The notes beneath the pieces were generated by a model. The model was not told the DNA's origin and made no database searches. It was given only the letters and a program-made list of their open reading frames with translations. Position numbers and translations under genes: made by a program. This document shows, piece by piece, positions 1 through 7,421 of a DNA stretch of 64,000 nucleotides. Every line of letters starts with the position of its first letter. Positions within the stretch are counted from its first letter, which is position 1. Source of the DNA: Micromonospora sonchi (lineage in GTDB: Bacteria; Actinomycetota; Actinomycetes; Mycobacteriales; Micromonosporaceae); assembly GCF_014646235.1 (NCBI RefSeq), contig NZ_BMNB01000005.1, positions 62,001-126,000 of the forward strand, in the 5' to 3' direction.

Positions 1-1
1 G

Positions 2-547
2 AAGCGGCTGACCGTCCTGCTGACCAAGCTGGGCGCGCTGCTGGCCGGGCTGCTCGCCCTGGCCGTGCCCGCCACGGCGGCCTGGTTCGGTAGCCTCTGG
101 CTGGTCGCCAACTGGCGCGGGACCACCGAGGGGGTGACCTCCGGAGCATGGCAGTCGTTCCTGCTCACCGGGCTGCGCGGCGTGGTGCTGGTGCTGGTGG
201 CGGCGACGGTGGGCTTCGCCCTGGCCTCGCTCGGCCGGCACACCGCGATGGCGCTCGGCGGGGCGGTCGCGGTTCTGATCGTCGGCCAGGTCGGGCTCGC
301 CATCCTGCTGTCCATGGCCCAGGTCCGGTTCGCGCAGGCCTGGCTGTTGCCCACGTACGCGTACTCCTGGATGAGGAAGACAGTCACGCTCGAGGACTGG
401 CGGTCCTGCGAGGCCACCTACACCGGTGAGTGCAAGCCGGCCATCCTGGAACTCACCTGGCAGCATTCGTCGGTGCTGTTCACCGTCGGGGTGGTGTTGT
501 TCCTCGGCGCGGCGCTCTGGACGATGCGCCGGCGGGACGTCGCCTGA
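2..547 (+). CDS. ABC-2 type permease, C-terminal part
   Basis: The reading frame enters from the window edge, so the N-terminus is missing. About 180 residues are visible and hold several hydrophobic membrane segments, including a Leu/Ala-rich helix at the very start, a helix with a VVLVLVAATVGFALASL core, a third with AVAVLIVGQVGLAIL, and a last one near the C-terminus followed by a short basic tail (MRRRDVA). A polar loop containing two cysteines precedes the last helix. This layout fits the permease of an ABC-2 exporter, whose ATPase should lie just upstream outside the window. The substrate cannot be told. Confidence 0.6.
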   Translation, partial: KRLTVLLTKLGALLAGLLALAVPATAAWFGSLWLVANWRGTTEGVTSGAWQSFLLTGLRGVVLVLVAATVGFALASLGRHTAMALGGAVAVLIVGQVGLAILLSMAQVRFAQAWLLPTYAYSWMRKTVTLEDWRSCEATYTGECKPAILELTWQHSSVLFTVGVVLFLGAALWTMRRRDVA

Positions 548-553
548 GAGGCC

Positions 554-589
554 GTGGGCGCGATTCCTCCCTCCCCGGATCGCGCCCAC
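554..589. terminator. Intrinsic terminator-like hairpin after the permease
   Basis: A perfect 11-bp inverted repeat (554-564 and 579-589, GTGGGCGCGAT arm) surrounds a 14-base loop, starting 6 bases after the permease stop. There is no U tract, as is common in high-GC actinobacteria. Confidence 0.6.
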
Positions 590-594
590 GGCGG

Positions 595-666
595 GTGTTC
601 CGCACGGACCGCCACCGGGTGTTCCGCACGGACCGCCACCGGGCGTTCCGCACGGACCGCCACCGG
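595..666 (+). repeat. Three tandem 24-bp repeats
   Basis: Three head-to-tail copies of a 24-bp unit beginning GTGTTCCGCACGG lie at 595-618, 619-642 and 643-666. They differ by one base in the third copy, and a decayed fourth copy begins at 667. They lie between the terminator hairpin and the next gene and have no evident coding role. Confidence 0.85.
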
Positions 667-772
667 GTTTTCCGGCGGCCGGCCACGCTCCCGATGCGCC
701 CGGGCTGACCTGTGGTTAGGCTGGGAAGCCCGGTTGGCGTCGCCCGTGCCGGCCGCCCCCGTGAGGAGCCGC

Positions 773-1180
773 ATGCAGCCCGCCGACGCCACCCCGGCAG
801 CGGAGCACCCCGACCCCCGGGTGCCGGCCGATGCCGGTCCGGGCACCGTCGCGGTGCCTCCGCCGAGGTCGGCGCCCGAGGCGGAGTCGGGCGTGCCGGA
901 CGATGCGGCCGTGCCCGTCGCCGCCGACGCCGCACCAACCGACGCGGTTGACGTGCTCGGCGAGCGGGAGCGGGAGATCCTCGCGTTCGAGCGGCAGTGG
1001 TGGCGCCACGCCGGTGCCAAGGAGCAGGCGATCCGGGATCGCTTCGGGTTCTCCGCCACCCGTTACTACCAGTTGCTCAACGCGCTGCTGGACAATCCGG
1101 CGGCGCTCGCCGCCGATCCGGTGCTGGTCGGTCGGCTGCTGCGTCTACGCGCCTCCCGAACGCGTAACCGCCGCCGCTGA
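773..1180 (+). CDS. DUF3263 family protein
   Basis: The protein has 135 residues. The first 60 are Ala/Pro-rich and probably disordered. The C-terminal 75 carry the DUF3263 core: EREREILAFERQWW, then a helix pair with a FGFSATRYYQLLN segment and a basic tail. DUF3263 proteins are small actinobacterial proteins of unknown function, and the core looks like a helix-turn-helix module, so nucleic-acid binding is a fair guess. The start is set by AGGAG at 764-768, five bases before ATG 773. It stands alone between a repeat-rich gap and the phosphatase-like gene. Confidence 0.8.
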   Translation: MQPADATPAAEHPDPRVPADAGPGTVAVPPPRSAPEAESGVPDDAAVPVAADAAPTDAVDVLGEREREILAFERQWWRHAGAKEQAIRDRFGFSATRYYQLLNALLDNPAALAADPVLVGRLLRLRASRTRNRRR

Positions 1181-1328
1181 GGTCGGGTGCAACCGTCCCC
1201 GCCGGGCCGGCTACGTGAGCCGCCGCCGAGCGGCTCCAGCGGCCGGTGCCGCTTGAGGCCGGGGGCCGGCTGGTGCCGGGCGCATGTCGGGTCGCCCGGC
1301 GGGTAGCCGGGGCGCGGAGGTGGCGGCG

Positions 1329-2300
1329 ATGACCGGTGGCGGCCCTGCGGGACCGAGGTGGGCGGCGCAGCAGATGTATCGGGCGGGCGGCTCAGGGCCG
1401 CCCGAGGCGGCCTCCGCCGAGCGTCGGCGGGGCGCGGCGGTCGGAGCGGCGCCGACCATGCGGGTACGCTCCGCCTCCGCCCCGCCGCCCGGACGTACGG
1501 TCAACGAGGACCTGGTGTTCCAGAGCGGTCCGCTGGTCGGGGTGTTGGACGGGGCGACCGTACCGGAGGGTTTCGACACCGGCTGCCTGCACGGACCGCA
1601 GTGGTACGTCCGGCACCTCGCCGCGCGGCTGGGCCTGGCCGAGGCGGCACGCCCGGCGGCGACGCTGGTGAGCAACCTGGCCGCGGCGATCCTCGCGGTC
1701 CGGGCCGACCACGGCGGGCAGTGTGACCTCGACCATCCCGGCACCCCGTCGAGCACCGTCTGTCTGCTGCGCGATGGTGGAGACCAGGTCGACTACCTGG
1801 TGCTCTGTGACAGTCCGCTGGTGCTCGACACCGGCGGCAGGGTCGACGTGGTCGCCGACGACCGGTTGGCGGCCTCGGCGGAGAGCCTGGGTGACACCGC
1901 CGCCGAGTTGCCGGAATCGACCGACCGGGCCACCCGGTTCCGGTACGCCGTCGGCGTGCAGCGGGGGTGGATGAACCGTACGCACGGCTACTGGGTCGCC
2001 GCCGCCGACCCGGACGCGGCCTACCACGCGGTGGTAGGCACCCTTCCCCGGCGCGGGCCGGACGCGCTGCGCCGCGCGGTGCTGCTCACCGACGGAGCCT
2101 CCGCCGCCGTCGAGGAGTTCGGACTGTTCGACTGGGCCGCCCTGCTCGACGTGGTGACCGCCGAGGGCCCGGGTGGGCTGATCGACCGCGTGCGAGCCGC
2201 CGAGCGGGACCACCCCGAGCGGCTCCGGCGCCACAAGCGAGCCGACGACGCCTCTGCCGTCTACTGCGAGTTCATCGGGCCGGACGACAGCGGAGCGTGA
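1329..2300 (+). CDS. PP2C-like protein phosphatase
   Basis: The protein has 323 residues and no membrane segment. Three acidic motifs recall metal-dependent PP2C phosphatases: NEDLVF...GVLDGAT about 60-75 residues in, VLLTDGASAA about 50 residues before the end of the domain, and DDASAVYCEF near the C-terminus. In PP2C enzymes such aspartates hold two Mn/Mg ions that dephosphorylate Ser/Thr. The start at ATG 1329 is chosen because GGAGG lies 8 bases upstream (1316-1320). ATG 1458 would start just before the catalytic domain and is the alternative. No kinase gene lies nearby to suggest a substrate. Confidence 0.62.
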   Translation: MTGGGPAGPRWAAQQMYRAGGSGPPEAASAERRRGAAVGAAPTMRVRSASAPPPGRTVNEDLVFQSGPLVGVLDGATVPEGFDTGCLHGPQWYVRHLAARLGLAEAARPAATLVSNLAAAILAVRADHGGQCDLDHPGTPSSTVCLLRDGGDQVDYLVLCDSPLVLDTGGRVDVVADDRLAASAESLGDTAAELPESTDRATRFRYAVGVQRGWMNRTHGYWVAAADPDAAYHAVVGTLPRRGPDALRRAVLLTDGASAAVEEFGLFDWAALLDVVTAEGPGGLIDRVRAAERDHPERLRRHKRADDASAVYCEFIGPDDSGA

Positions 2301-2404
2301 GGAAAAGCACCGGGTGGTCCGACCGGTCGGTCGGCGTTGACCAGAGGTTCCGGTGGTCGCGAATCGGGTGGACGCCCGCTGCCTAGCGCGGAAGACTGCG
2401 GCAT

Positions 2405-2914
2405 GTGACAGGCACGGTCCGGTTGGAGCCGGTGGACGAGCAGAATCTCGAACCGTTGCTCTCCGTAGCGGTAGCCGAGGCGGAGCCGGCGGACGTGATG
2501 CCGCCGGTGGCGGCACCGGCCGGATGGTCGCACGCCCGGCGGGAGGCGTTCCGGCAGTTCCACCGGGCGAGCTTCGGCGGCCTCGACGGCCCGGAGCGGA
2601 CCCAGATGTACGCCATCGTGGCCGCCGGCGAGGTGGTCGGAATGGTCCGGATGACCCGTAGCGGGGAACCGGGCACGGTGGAGACCGGCCTGTGGCTCGG
2701 CCGGTCCGCTCGGGGGCAGGGACTCGGCCCGGCCGCGCTGCGGGAGTTGCTCGACCGTGCGGCGGCCGCCGGAATGCGGCGCGTCGTGGCCGAGACGACT
2801 CCGGGTAATCGCGGCGCCATGTCCGTACTCCTGAAGTGTGGCGCCAAATTGCGCGAGGCGGACGGTAGGGTGTGCGCCGAAATTTGTCTGGACACCCCAC
2901 CGCCAGCGCTCTGA
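2405..2914 (+). CDS. GNAT family N-acetyltransferase
   Basis: The protein has 169 residues. The acetyl-CoA binding motif is clear (GLWLGRSARGQGLGPAAL, residues about 96-113), followed by the C-terminal GNAT helix-strand (NRGAMSVLLKCGAKL). The length is normal for a single-domain GNAT enzyme that moves an acetyl group to an amine. The start is GTG 2405, with GGAAG about 9 bases upstream. Acceptor unknown. Confidence 0.8.
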   Translation: MTGTVRLEPVDEQNLEPLLSVAVAEAEPADVMPPVAAPAGWSHARREAFRQFHRASFGGLDGPERTQMYAIVAAGEVVGMVRMTRSGEPGTVETGLWLGRSARGQGLGPAALRELLDRAAAAGMRRVVAETTPGNRGAMSVLLKCGAKLREADGRVCAEICLDTPPPAL

Positions 2915-3132
2915 AATCCGTTTTCTGCCATCTGTCGATCCCATCGTTCCCCCTGCTCCTGGCGACCTGATGCCCGCATTGTCCCGCTTGCTGCCGCGCT
3001 GTTCGATCTTCGGGTTGATCACACCCGGGACGCTGCCGAAAACGTTTTGGCAATGGGGGGCCGGGTACCGCCCGCCGGGTCCGCGAACATGGGACACCTG
3101 ACGATCCGCTGACCTACCGCCCGATCGCCCTG

Positions 3133-3423
3133 GTGGACCTGCTCGACCGGGTGCTCGCCACCGGCGTGGTGATCAGCGGGGACATCACCATCTCCATCGC
3201 CGAGGTCGACCTGGTCCGGATCTCGCTGCGCGCACTGGTCGCCTCGGTCGGCGCGTTGGCCCCACCCGTGCCGGACGCGGTCGGCGGTCCGGCCCTTTCC
3301 ACGTCGGAGGCTGCCGGCGGATCGGCCGTTCCGACGGCGGAGGCTGCCGGTGGGTCGGCTGTTCCGATCTTGGACGTTCCCTGGGACGACCCCGGGGTCG
3401 ATCCGGGGCAGGGGCCCGGATGA
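3133..3423 (+). CDS. gvpJ: Gas-vesicle GvpJ-like protein, 5' end damaged
   Basis: The segment VDLLDRVLATGVVISGDITI... followed by AEVDLVRISLRALVAS is the conserved helix-strand-strand-helix of the GvpA/GvpJ gas-vesicle shell family. In relatives about a dozen residues precede this. Here the same frame continues upstream (PDDPLTYRPIAL) but has no start codon back to the stop at 3016, while ATG 3089 sits in another frame and stops at 3110. The first usable start, GTG 3133, has no ribosome-binding site. The C-terminal tail is an Ala/Gly/Pro-rich repeat. Its end overlaps an ATG (3420) that would start gvpK. gvpA, gvpF/L, gvpG, gvpN, gvpO and gvpS are absent, so this is probably a decayed remnant. 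Confidence 0.6.
   Translation: MDLLDRVLATGVVISGDITISIAEVDLVRISLRALVASVGALAPPVPDAVGGPALSTSEAAGGSAVPTAEAAGGSAVPILDVPWDDPGVDPGQGPG
3301..3366 (+). repeat. Two in-frame 33-bp repeats in gvpJ
   Basis: Two adjacent 33-base copies (3301-3333, 3334-3366) encode the imperfect 11-residue repeat TSEAAGGSAVP / TAEAAGGSAVP in the tail of the GvpJ-like protein. Confidence 0.8.
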
Positions 3424-3486
3424 CCGAGCGGGACGAGGGCGCCGACCTGGCCGCCGCGCTCGGTCACCCCGGCTGAGCCTCCCCGG

Positions 3487-3771
3487 GTGATCCCACTGGA
3501 CCGGCGGCTCGCAGTCGACCGGGACTCGGTCGAACGCGGGCTGGCCAGCCTGGTGCTCACCGTGATCGAGCTGCTGCGCCAACTGATGGAGCGGCAGGCG
3601 CTGCGGCGGGTCGACCTCGGCGACCTGACCGACGAGCAGGTCGACCGGATCGGCATCACCCTGATGGCGCTGGAGGAGCAGATGACCGAACTCCGCGAGT
3701 ACTTCGGACTGGCCCCCGAGGATCTCGACCTCGACCTCGGGCCCCTGGGTCCCCTGCTCCCGCGCGACTGA
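3487..3771 (+). CDS. gvpK: Gas-vesicle protein GvpK, N-terminus frameshifted
   Basis: The 94 residues beginning at GTG 3487 contain the whole GvpK domain: DRDSVERGLASLVLTVIELL, LMERQALRRVDLGDL, then DRIGITLMALEEQM and an acidic, Leu-rich tail. GvpK is a minor gas-vesicle assembly protein. The natural start looks like ATG 3420, which overlaps the gvpJ stop (ATGA) and gives MTERDEGADLAAALGHPG before a stop at 3474. The downstream frame is off by one base, so the gene appears frameshifted between about 3465 and 3487. GTG 3487 has no ribosome-binding site. A sequencing error is the alternative explanation. Confidence 0.68.
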   Translation: MIPLDRRLAVDRDSVERGLASLVLTVIELLRQLMERQALRRVDLGDLTDEQVDRIGITLMALEEQMTELREYFGLAPEDLDLDLGPLGPLLPRD

Positions 3772-4108
3772 CCCGCGACCGGCCGAGCCTCGCCGACGGC
3801 TCCGGCTCGGGCCGTAGCCCAGCCTGCTGGACGAAGATCGATCGACGGGCCACCGCGTCACCCTTGTCGTTGATCTGGTACCCGTCGAGCCAGAGCCACC
3901 CGTGGTAGGTGCTCCGGTCGAGCACGCGGATCACCCGGAACAGGATCGGCTTGGAGAACTGCACGCTGGCTTGCCGGCCCACCTGCAGCAGGTCACCGGC
4001 GCGAGGCGTGATCACGTAGCCCCGCACCAGCGTGAGTGCCACGCCGAGCAGGTACTGGTCGTACGTCACGTGCCGAGAGATGTCTGTTTCCTCGCGTTTG
4101 GGTGGCAA
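3656..4108 (-). CDS. Conserved hypothetical protein with strong SD and TTG start
   Basis: The first 95 residues look like a real folded protein (DISRHVTYDQYLLGVALTL, RGYVITPRAGDLLQVG, SYHGWLWLDGYQ-like section), mixed alpha/beta and soluble. I do not recognise a family. The start is TTG 4108, supported by a perfect AGGAGGTGA ten bases upstream (complement of 4116-4124). The last 50 residues are Arg/Pro/Gly-rich and run antisense into gvpK, so the natural stop was probably lost and this tail is read-through. It diverges from the GntR remnant on the other strand. Confidence 0.5.
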   Translation of the reverse strand: MPPKREETDISRHVTYDQYLLGVALTLVRGYVITPRAGDLLQVGRQASVQFSKPILFRVIRVLDRSTYHGWLWLDGYQINDKGDAVARRSIFVQQAGLRPEPEPSARLGRSRVSRAGAGDPGARGRGRDPRGPVRSTRGVRSSAPPAPSG

Positions 4109-4211
4109 CTCGTTGTCACCTCCTGGACTGCTGCGCGGGGTGCCGGGGCAGCCGCCGAACAGCCCGAAGGGGGATCACGGGTCGTGCCAGCGTCTGCCCC
4201 AGCAATCCGGG

Positions 4212-4426
4212 ATGTACCCGGAGGGTGAACCACCTCTGGTGCCAACCCGGGCGGTTCGTTCTCGGGCTAATCCACCTTGCCCTCCTACTCGGAGCTGGCC
4301 GATCTGTACTCGGTGTCGGTCTCCACGGCTGCGCGTTCGGTGGCGCTGCTGCGCGATCGAGGCGTGGTCGTCGGTGCGCCCGGAAGAGGTGTCTTCGTCA
4401 AGGAGCCGGCTCCCGGCCGAGGCTAG
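4212..4426 (+). pseudogene. GntR-family regulator remnant
   Basis: From 4277 to the stop at 4424 the frame reads LPSYSELADLYSVSVSTAAR, then SVALLRDRGVVVGAPGRGVFV. This is the recognition helix and wing of a GntR winged-helix domain. A stop at 4268 closes this frame upstream. The likely original N-terminus (MYPEGEPPLVP from ATG 4212) lies in another frame, and about 30 residues of the first helix are missing between them. No effector domain follows. It is therefore a frameshifted, internally deleted fragment. Confidence 0.5.
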
Positions 4427-4465
4427 AGGTCGTGCAATAGGTGATTGCCATGGTTCACTGGCGCT

Positions 4466-4496
4466 GAGGCAGCAACTTCGGGGAACTTGCTGCCTC
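4466..4496. repeat. Stem-loop with 14-base arms
   Basis: GAGGCAGCAACTTC (4466-4479) pairs with 4483-4496 around a GGG loop with one mismatch. A related but degenerate inverted copy (CAGCAAGTTCGGGG...GCTGCCTC) lies about 13 bases further on. Confidence 0.7.
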
Positions 4497-4699
4497 CCGC
4501 CTGCGCCGTGCCAGCAAGTTCGGGGAAGATGCTGCCTCAGGCCAGGGCCGAACGTTCGTGGCGACCGGGTGGCCCGCAAGGGGGAGTGCTGGGCGAGCCG
4601 CCGCCTGTTGGCGCGGTTAGAGAGACCGGCAATAGGTGGTGCCGGCGAGATGAGGTCCAGGGGATGGTGGGTCCGGGCCTGGTGGCCGAGGTGGCTGGG

Positions 4700-4905
4700 A
4701 TGAGGATGCTGCGTGTTGCGGCAGGTCGGGGTGTTGGGATGTCCAGGGCGGGCACGGGTTGCGGCATGCTGACGTTTCCGGCTCGCTGGGTGGCGCGAGT
4801 TGCGGCGTGTCGGGGTTTCCGGGCCGGTTGAGACCGCGAGTTGCGGTCTGCTGTGAGCAGGGCCGCGAGATGCGGTGTCTTGTGTGACGGTGCCGGGGTT
4901 GCGGA
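4700..4905. repeat. Degenerate tandem repeat, period about 41-43 bp
   Basis: The core TTGCGG recurs with TGCGG at 4717, 4760, 4801, 4842, 4871 and 4900, giving intervals 43, 41, 41, 29 and 29. The sequence following the core often reads GTCGGGGT or GTTTCCGG, so whole units, not just the core, are related. Confidence 0.55.
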
Positions 4906-4993
4906 CGTGGTCGCATCGCCTGGCCGCCTGACGCGCCAGGATTCCGCCGTCGCACCGGCCTCCCGCTACCTGGGGACGCCCGACAACTGGGGA

Positions 4994-7339
4994 TCAGCTG
5001 CGTTGTTCGGCGTAGGCGGCCAGCCAGGCGACCTGGGCCGGGTCCAGGGAGGGGCGGACGCGGGCGCGGGCCGCCTCGACGTGCGCGGCGGTGACCGTGG
5101 TGGCGGTCAGCGACTCGCGCATCGCGGCCAGCGCCGCCTCCCGGATCAGGGCCGCGCAGTCGGCGGCGGAGAAGCCGTCCAGCTCCGCGCCGAGGGCGGC
5201 GAGATCGACCTCCTCGGCGAGCGGCACGTTCCGCGCCGAGGCGCGCAGGATCTCCGCCCGCGCGGCGGCGTCCGGCGGCGGCACGTAGACCAGCCGCTCC
5301 AGCCGCCCGGGCCGCAGCAGCGCCGGGTCGATCAGGTCGGGGCGGTTTGTCGCGCCGATCACCACGACGTTGCGCAGTGCCTCGACCCCGTCCAGTTCGG
5401 TGAGCAGGGCGGCGACCACCCGGTCGGTGGTGCCGCCGTCGGTGGCCTGGCCACGTACCGGGGCGAGGGCGTCCACCTCGTCCAGGAAGATCAGCGTCGG
5501 GGCGGCCTCCCGGGCTCGGCGGAAGAGTTCGCGTACCGCGCGTTCGCTCTCACCGACCCACTTCGACAGCAACTCCGCGCCCTTGACCGAGAGCACGTTC
5601 GCCCGGCCGGTGCCGGCCAGCGCAGTCACCAGGTAGGTCTTGCCGCAGCCCGGCGGGCCGTAGAGCAGCACCCCGCGCGGCGGTTGCACACCGAGCCGGG
5701 CGAAGGTGTCCGGGTAGGTCAACGGCCAGAGCACCGACTCGGTCAGCGTCTGCTTCACCTCCACCAGGTCACCCACGTCGTCGAGGGTCACCCGGGCCAG
5801 TTCGAGGGTGGCGGCGGCCATGGTGGTCGGCCGGACCACCTCCAGGGCGGCGGTGAAGTCGTCCATCCGTACCGTCGGGTTCTCCGCCGACTTCTGCCGC
5901 AGCGCCGCGCGGACCCCGGCCTCGCGGACCAGCGCGGCCAGGTCGGCGGCGACGAACCCGGGGGTACGTCCGGCCACCTCGTCCAGGCGGACGTCCTCGG
6001 CGAGCGGCACCGGGCGGGTCAGTACGGCCAACTGCTCCCGGCGCAGGGCCGCGTCCGGCAGCGGCACGTCGATCCGCAAGGAGAGCAGGTCCGGGGCGCG
6101 CAAGGCCGGGTCGACGGCCTCCGGCCGACTGGTGGTGCAGACCACCGCCGCTCCGGCCTGGACCACCTGGGCCAGGCACTGACGGAACACCGTCGCCACC
6201 GGGCCGGGGGCGTCCGCCGGGGCCAACGCCTCCACGTCGGTGACCAGCAGCACGGCCGGGCCACCGGCGATCACCTCGGCGGTGACCTCGCGCAGCCGCC
6301 CGACGGCCGAGGAGTTGCTCAGTGCCGCGATCTCGGGCGCCCAGAGCGGCTGGACCCGGGCGCCGACCTGAGCGGCCACCGCGCGGACCAGCGCCGACTT
6401 GCCCGAGCCGGCCGGTCCGGCGACGAGGACCCCCAGCGCGACCGTGGTGCCCAGCCGGCCCAGCACCTCCCGATGGTGGAAGCCGAGGTCGAGCAGCTCG
6501 ATCAACTCTTCGGCCTGGGAGCGCAGGCCGGGCAGCTCGTCCACGGACGGGACGTCCGCCACATCGCCGGCCGACCGGTCCGATTCGCCCCGGTCGATGC
6601 GGCTGGTGCCGGCGCCACCCTCGAAGCCGGTCAGCGAGCCGCCGGCGCCACCCCCGACGCCAGCCAGCGGTCCGCCGGCGCCACCCCCGAGGCCGGCCAG
6701 CGATCCGCCGAGGCCGGCCAGGGCCGCGGACCGGGCGGACACCGGGCCGGCGGTGCCGTGGGTGGCGGCGCCGTGTTCCCAGCCGACGACCGTCTCCATG
6801 GTGACCAGCGCTCCGGGGTCGGGATCGGCGGCGACCACCCGCAGCAGTGTGCTGGTCCAGGCGTAGCCGACCCGGGTGGAGAGACTGCGCCGCGCCGCCT
6901 CGACCAGGCTGCGCGTCGAGGCGTCCGGCAGGACGTCCTGGGGCAGCAGCGAGACGTCGTCGCCGGCGGTGACCACCTTGCCGAGCAGCGCCAGCCGGAG
7001 CATCTCCGGGGAGACCACCGCGACGATCTCCGCCGGTCCGGCGAGCAGCACCTGGGCGGCGGCGGTGACCGGGGCGGGGCTCACCCGCACCTGCCCGCCG
7101 TCGCGTACGCCCAGGTTGCCCAGGATCAGGTCGTCGGCGTGCAGCAGGGCGGCGCTCGCGGTCTGCTCGGCCGAGGCGACGATACCGGCGGTCACCCGTC
7201 GACCGGTCAGCCGGACGGGATCACCCGGCCGCAGCGCGAGCGCGGTGAGTGCCTCCGGGTGCATCCGGACGATGCCGCGTCGGGCATCGAGCGCGGCGGG
7301 ACGCAGGGTCGCGGTCAGGGTCAGCTCGGGTTCGCCCAC
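4994..7339 (-). CDS. Cdc48/VAT-like double AAA ATPase
   Basis: The protein has 781 residues. It has an N-terminal Cdc48-type double-psi barrel region (about 1-180), a Gly-rich linker with short repeats (about 205-248), AAA domain D1 (Walker A GPAGSGKS at 308-315) and AAA domain D2 (Walker A GPPGCGKT 561-568, Walker B LIFLDEVD 616-623, pore loop KWVGESE about 593, Arg fingers in LLRPGRLER). Such hexamers unfold proteins. D1 is odd: where IFIDEID is expected it reads LLVTDVE, so the Walker B acids are shifted to T-D and hydrolysis there may be weak. GTG 7339 lies six bases after a -10 box. M. tuberculosis has a comparable protein. Confidence 0.87.
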   Translation of the reverse strand: MGEPELTLTATLRPAALDARRGIVRMHPEALTALALRPGDPVRLTGRRVTAGIVASAEQTASAALLHADDLILGNLGVRDGGQVRVSPAPVTAAAQVLLAGPAEIVAVVSPEMLRLALLGKVVTAGDDVSLLPQDVLPDASTRSLVEAARRSLSTRVGYAWTSTLLRVVAADPDPGALVTMETVVGWEHGAATHGTAGPVSARSAALAGLGGSLAGLGGGAGGPLAGVGGGAGGSLTGFEGGAGTSRIDRGESDRSAGDVADVPSVDELPGLRSQAEELIELLDLGFHHREVLGRLGTTVALGVLVAGPAGSGKSALVRAVAAQVGARVQPLWAPEIAALSNSSAVGRLREVTAEVIAGGPAVLLVTDVEALAPADAPGPVATVFRQCLAQVVQAGAAVVCTTSRPEAVDPALRAPDLLSLRIDVPLPDAALRREQLAVLTRPVPLAEDVRLDEVAGRTPGFVAADLAALVREAGVRAALRQKSAENPTVRMDDFTAALEVVRPTTMAAATLELARVTLDDVGDLVEVKQTLTESVLWPLTYPDTFARLGVQPPRGVLLYGPPGCGKTYLVTALAGTGRANVLSVKGAELLSKWVGESERAVRELFRRAREAAPTLIFLDEVDALAPVRGQATDGGTTDRVVAALLTELDGVEALRNVVVIGATNRPDLIDPALLRPGRLERLVYVPPPDAAARAEILRASARNVPLAEEVDLAALGAELDGFSAADCAALIREAALAAMRESLTATTVTAAHVEAARARVRPSLDPAQVAWLAAYAEQRS

Positions 7340-7345
7340 CGCCCG

Positions 7346-7351
7346 ACCCTA
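7346..7351 (-). promoter_or_regulatory. -10 box TAGGGT for the AAA ATPase (leaderless)
   Basis: TAGGGT on the minus strand ends six bases before the GTG start at 7339, which places the transcription start at or next to the start codon. Confidence 0.5.
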
Positions 7352-7421
7352 ACGGCCCGGTCACCGTGGCCGACGGCATCCCCGGCGCCGCCACCGGCAA
7401 CGCCGGCAGCGGTTCGTCCGG

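Larger units (their letters stand above)
4427..4993. other. 567-base gene-free region with hairpin and degenerate repeats
   Basis: No convincing gene is visible on either strand; frames open here give only Arg/Pro-rich shadows. The region holds the hairpin at 4466-4496, a second partly related element at about 4509-4540, and the 41-43 bp degenerate repeat array from about 4700. It separates the gvp/GntR remnants from the stop of the AAA ATPase gene on the other strand. Confidence 0.6.

Noticed and set aside
1392..3053. 553-codon minus-strand open frame
   Set aside because: It runs opposite to the phosphatase-like and GNAT genes, both of which have domain motifs and ribosome-binding sites.
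2970..3101. Short frame before the gvpJ remnant
   Set aside because: No domain or ribosome-binding site. It probably reflects decayed sequence of the gas-vesicle locus.
4617..4955. 112-codon minus-strand frame in the repeat gap
   Set aside because: Pro/Arg-rich, made of the degenerate repeat units, and no ribosome-binding site.
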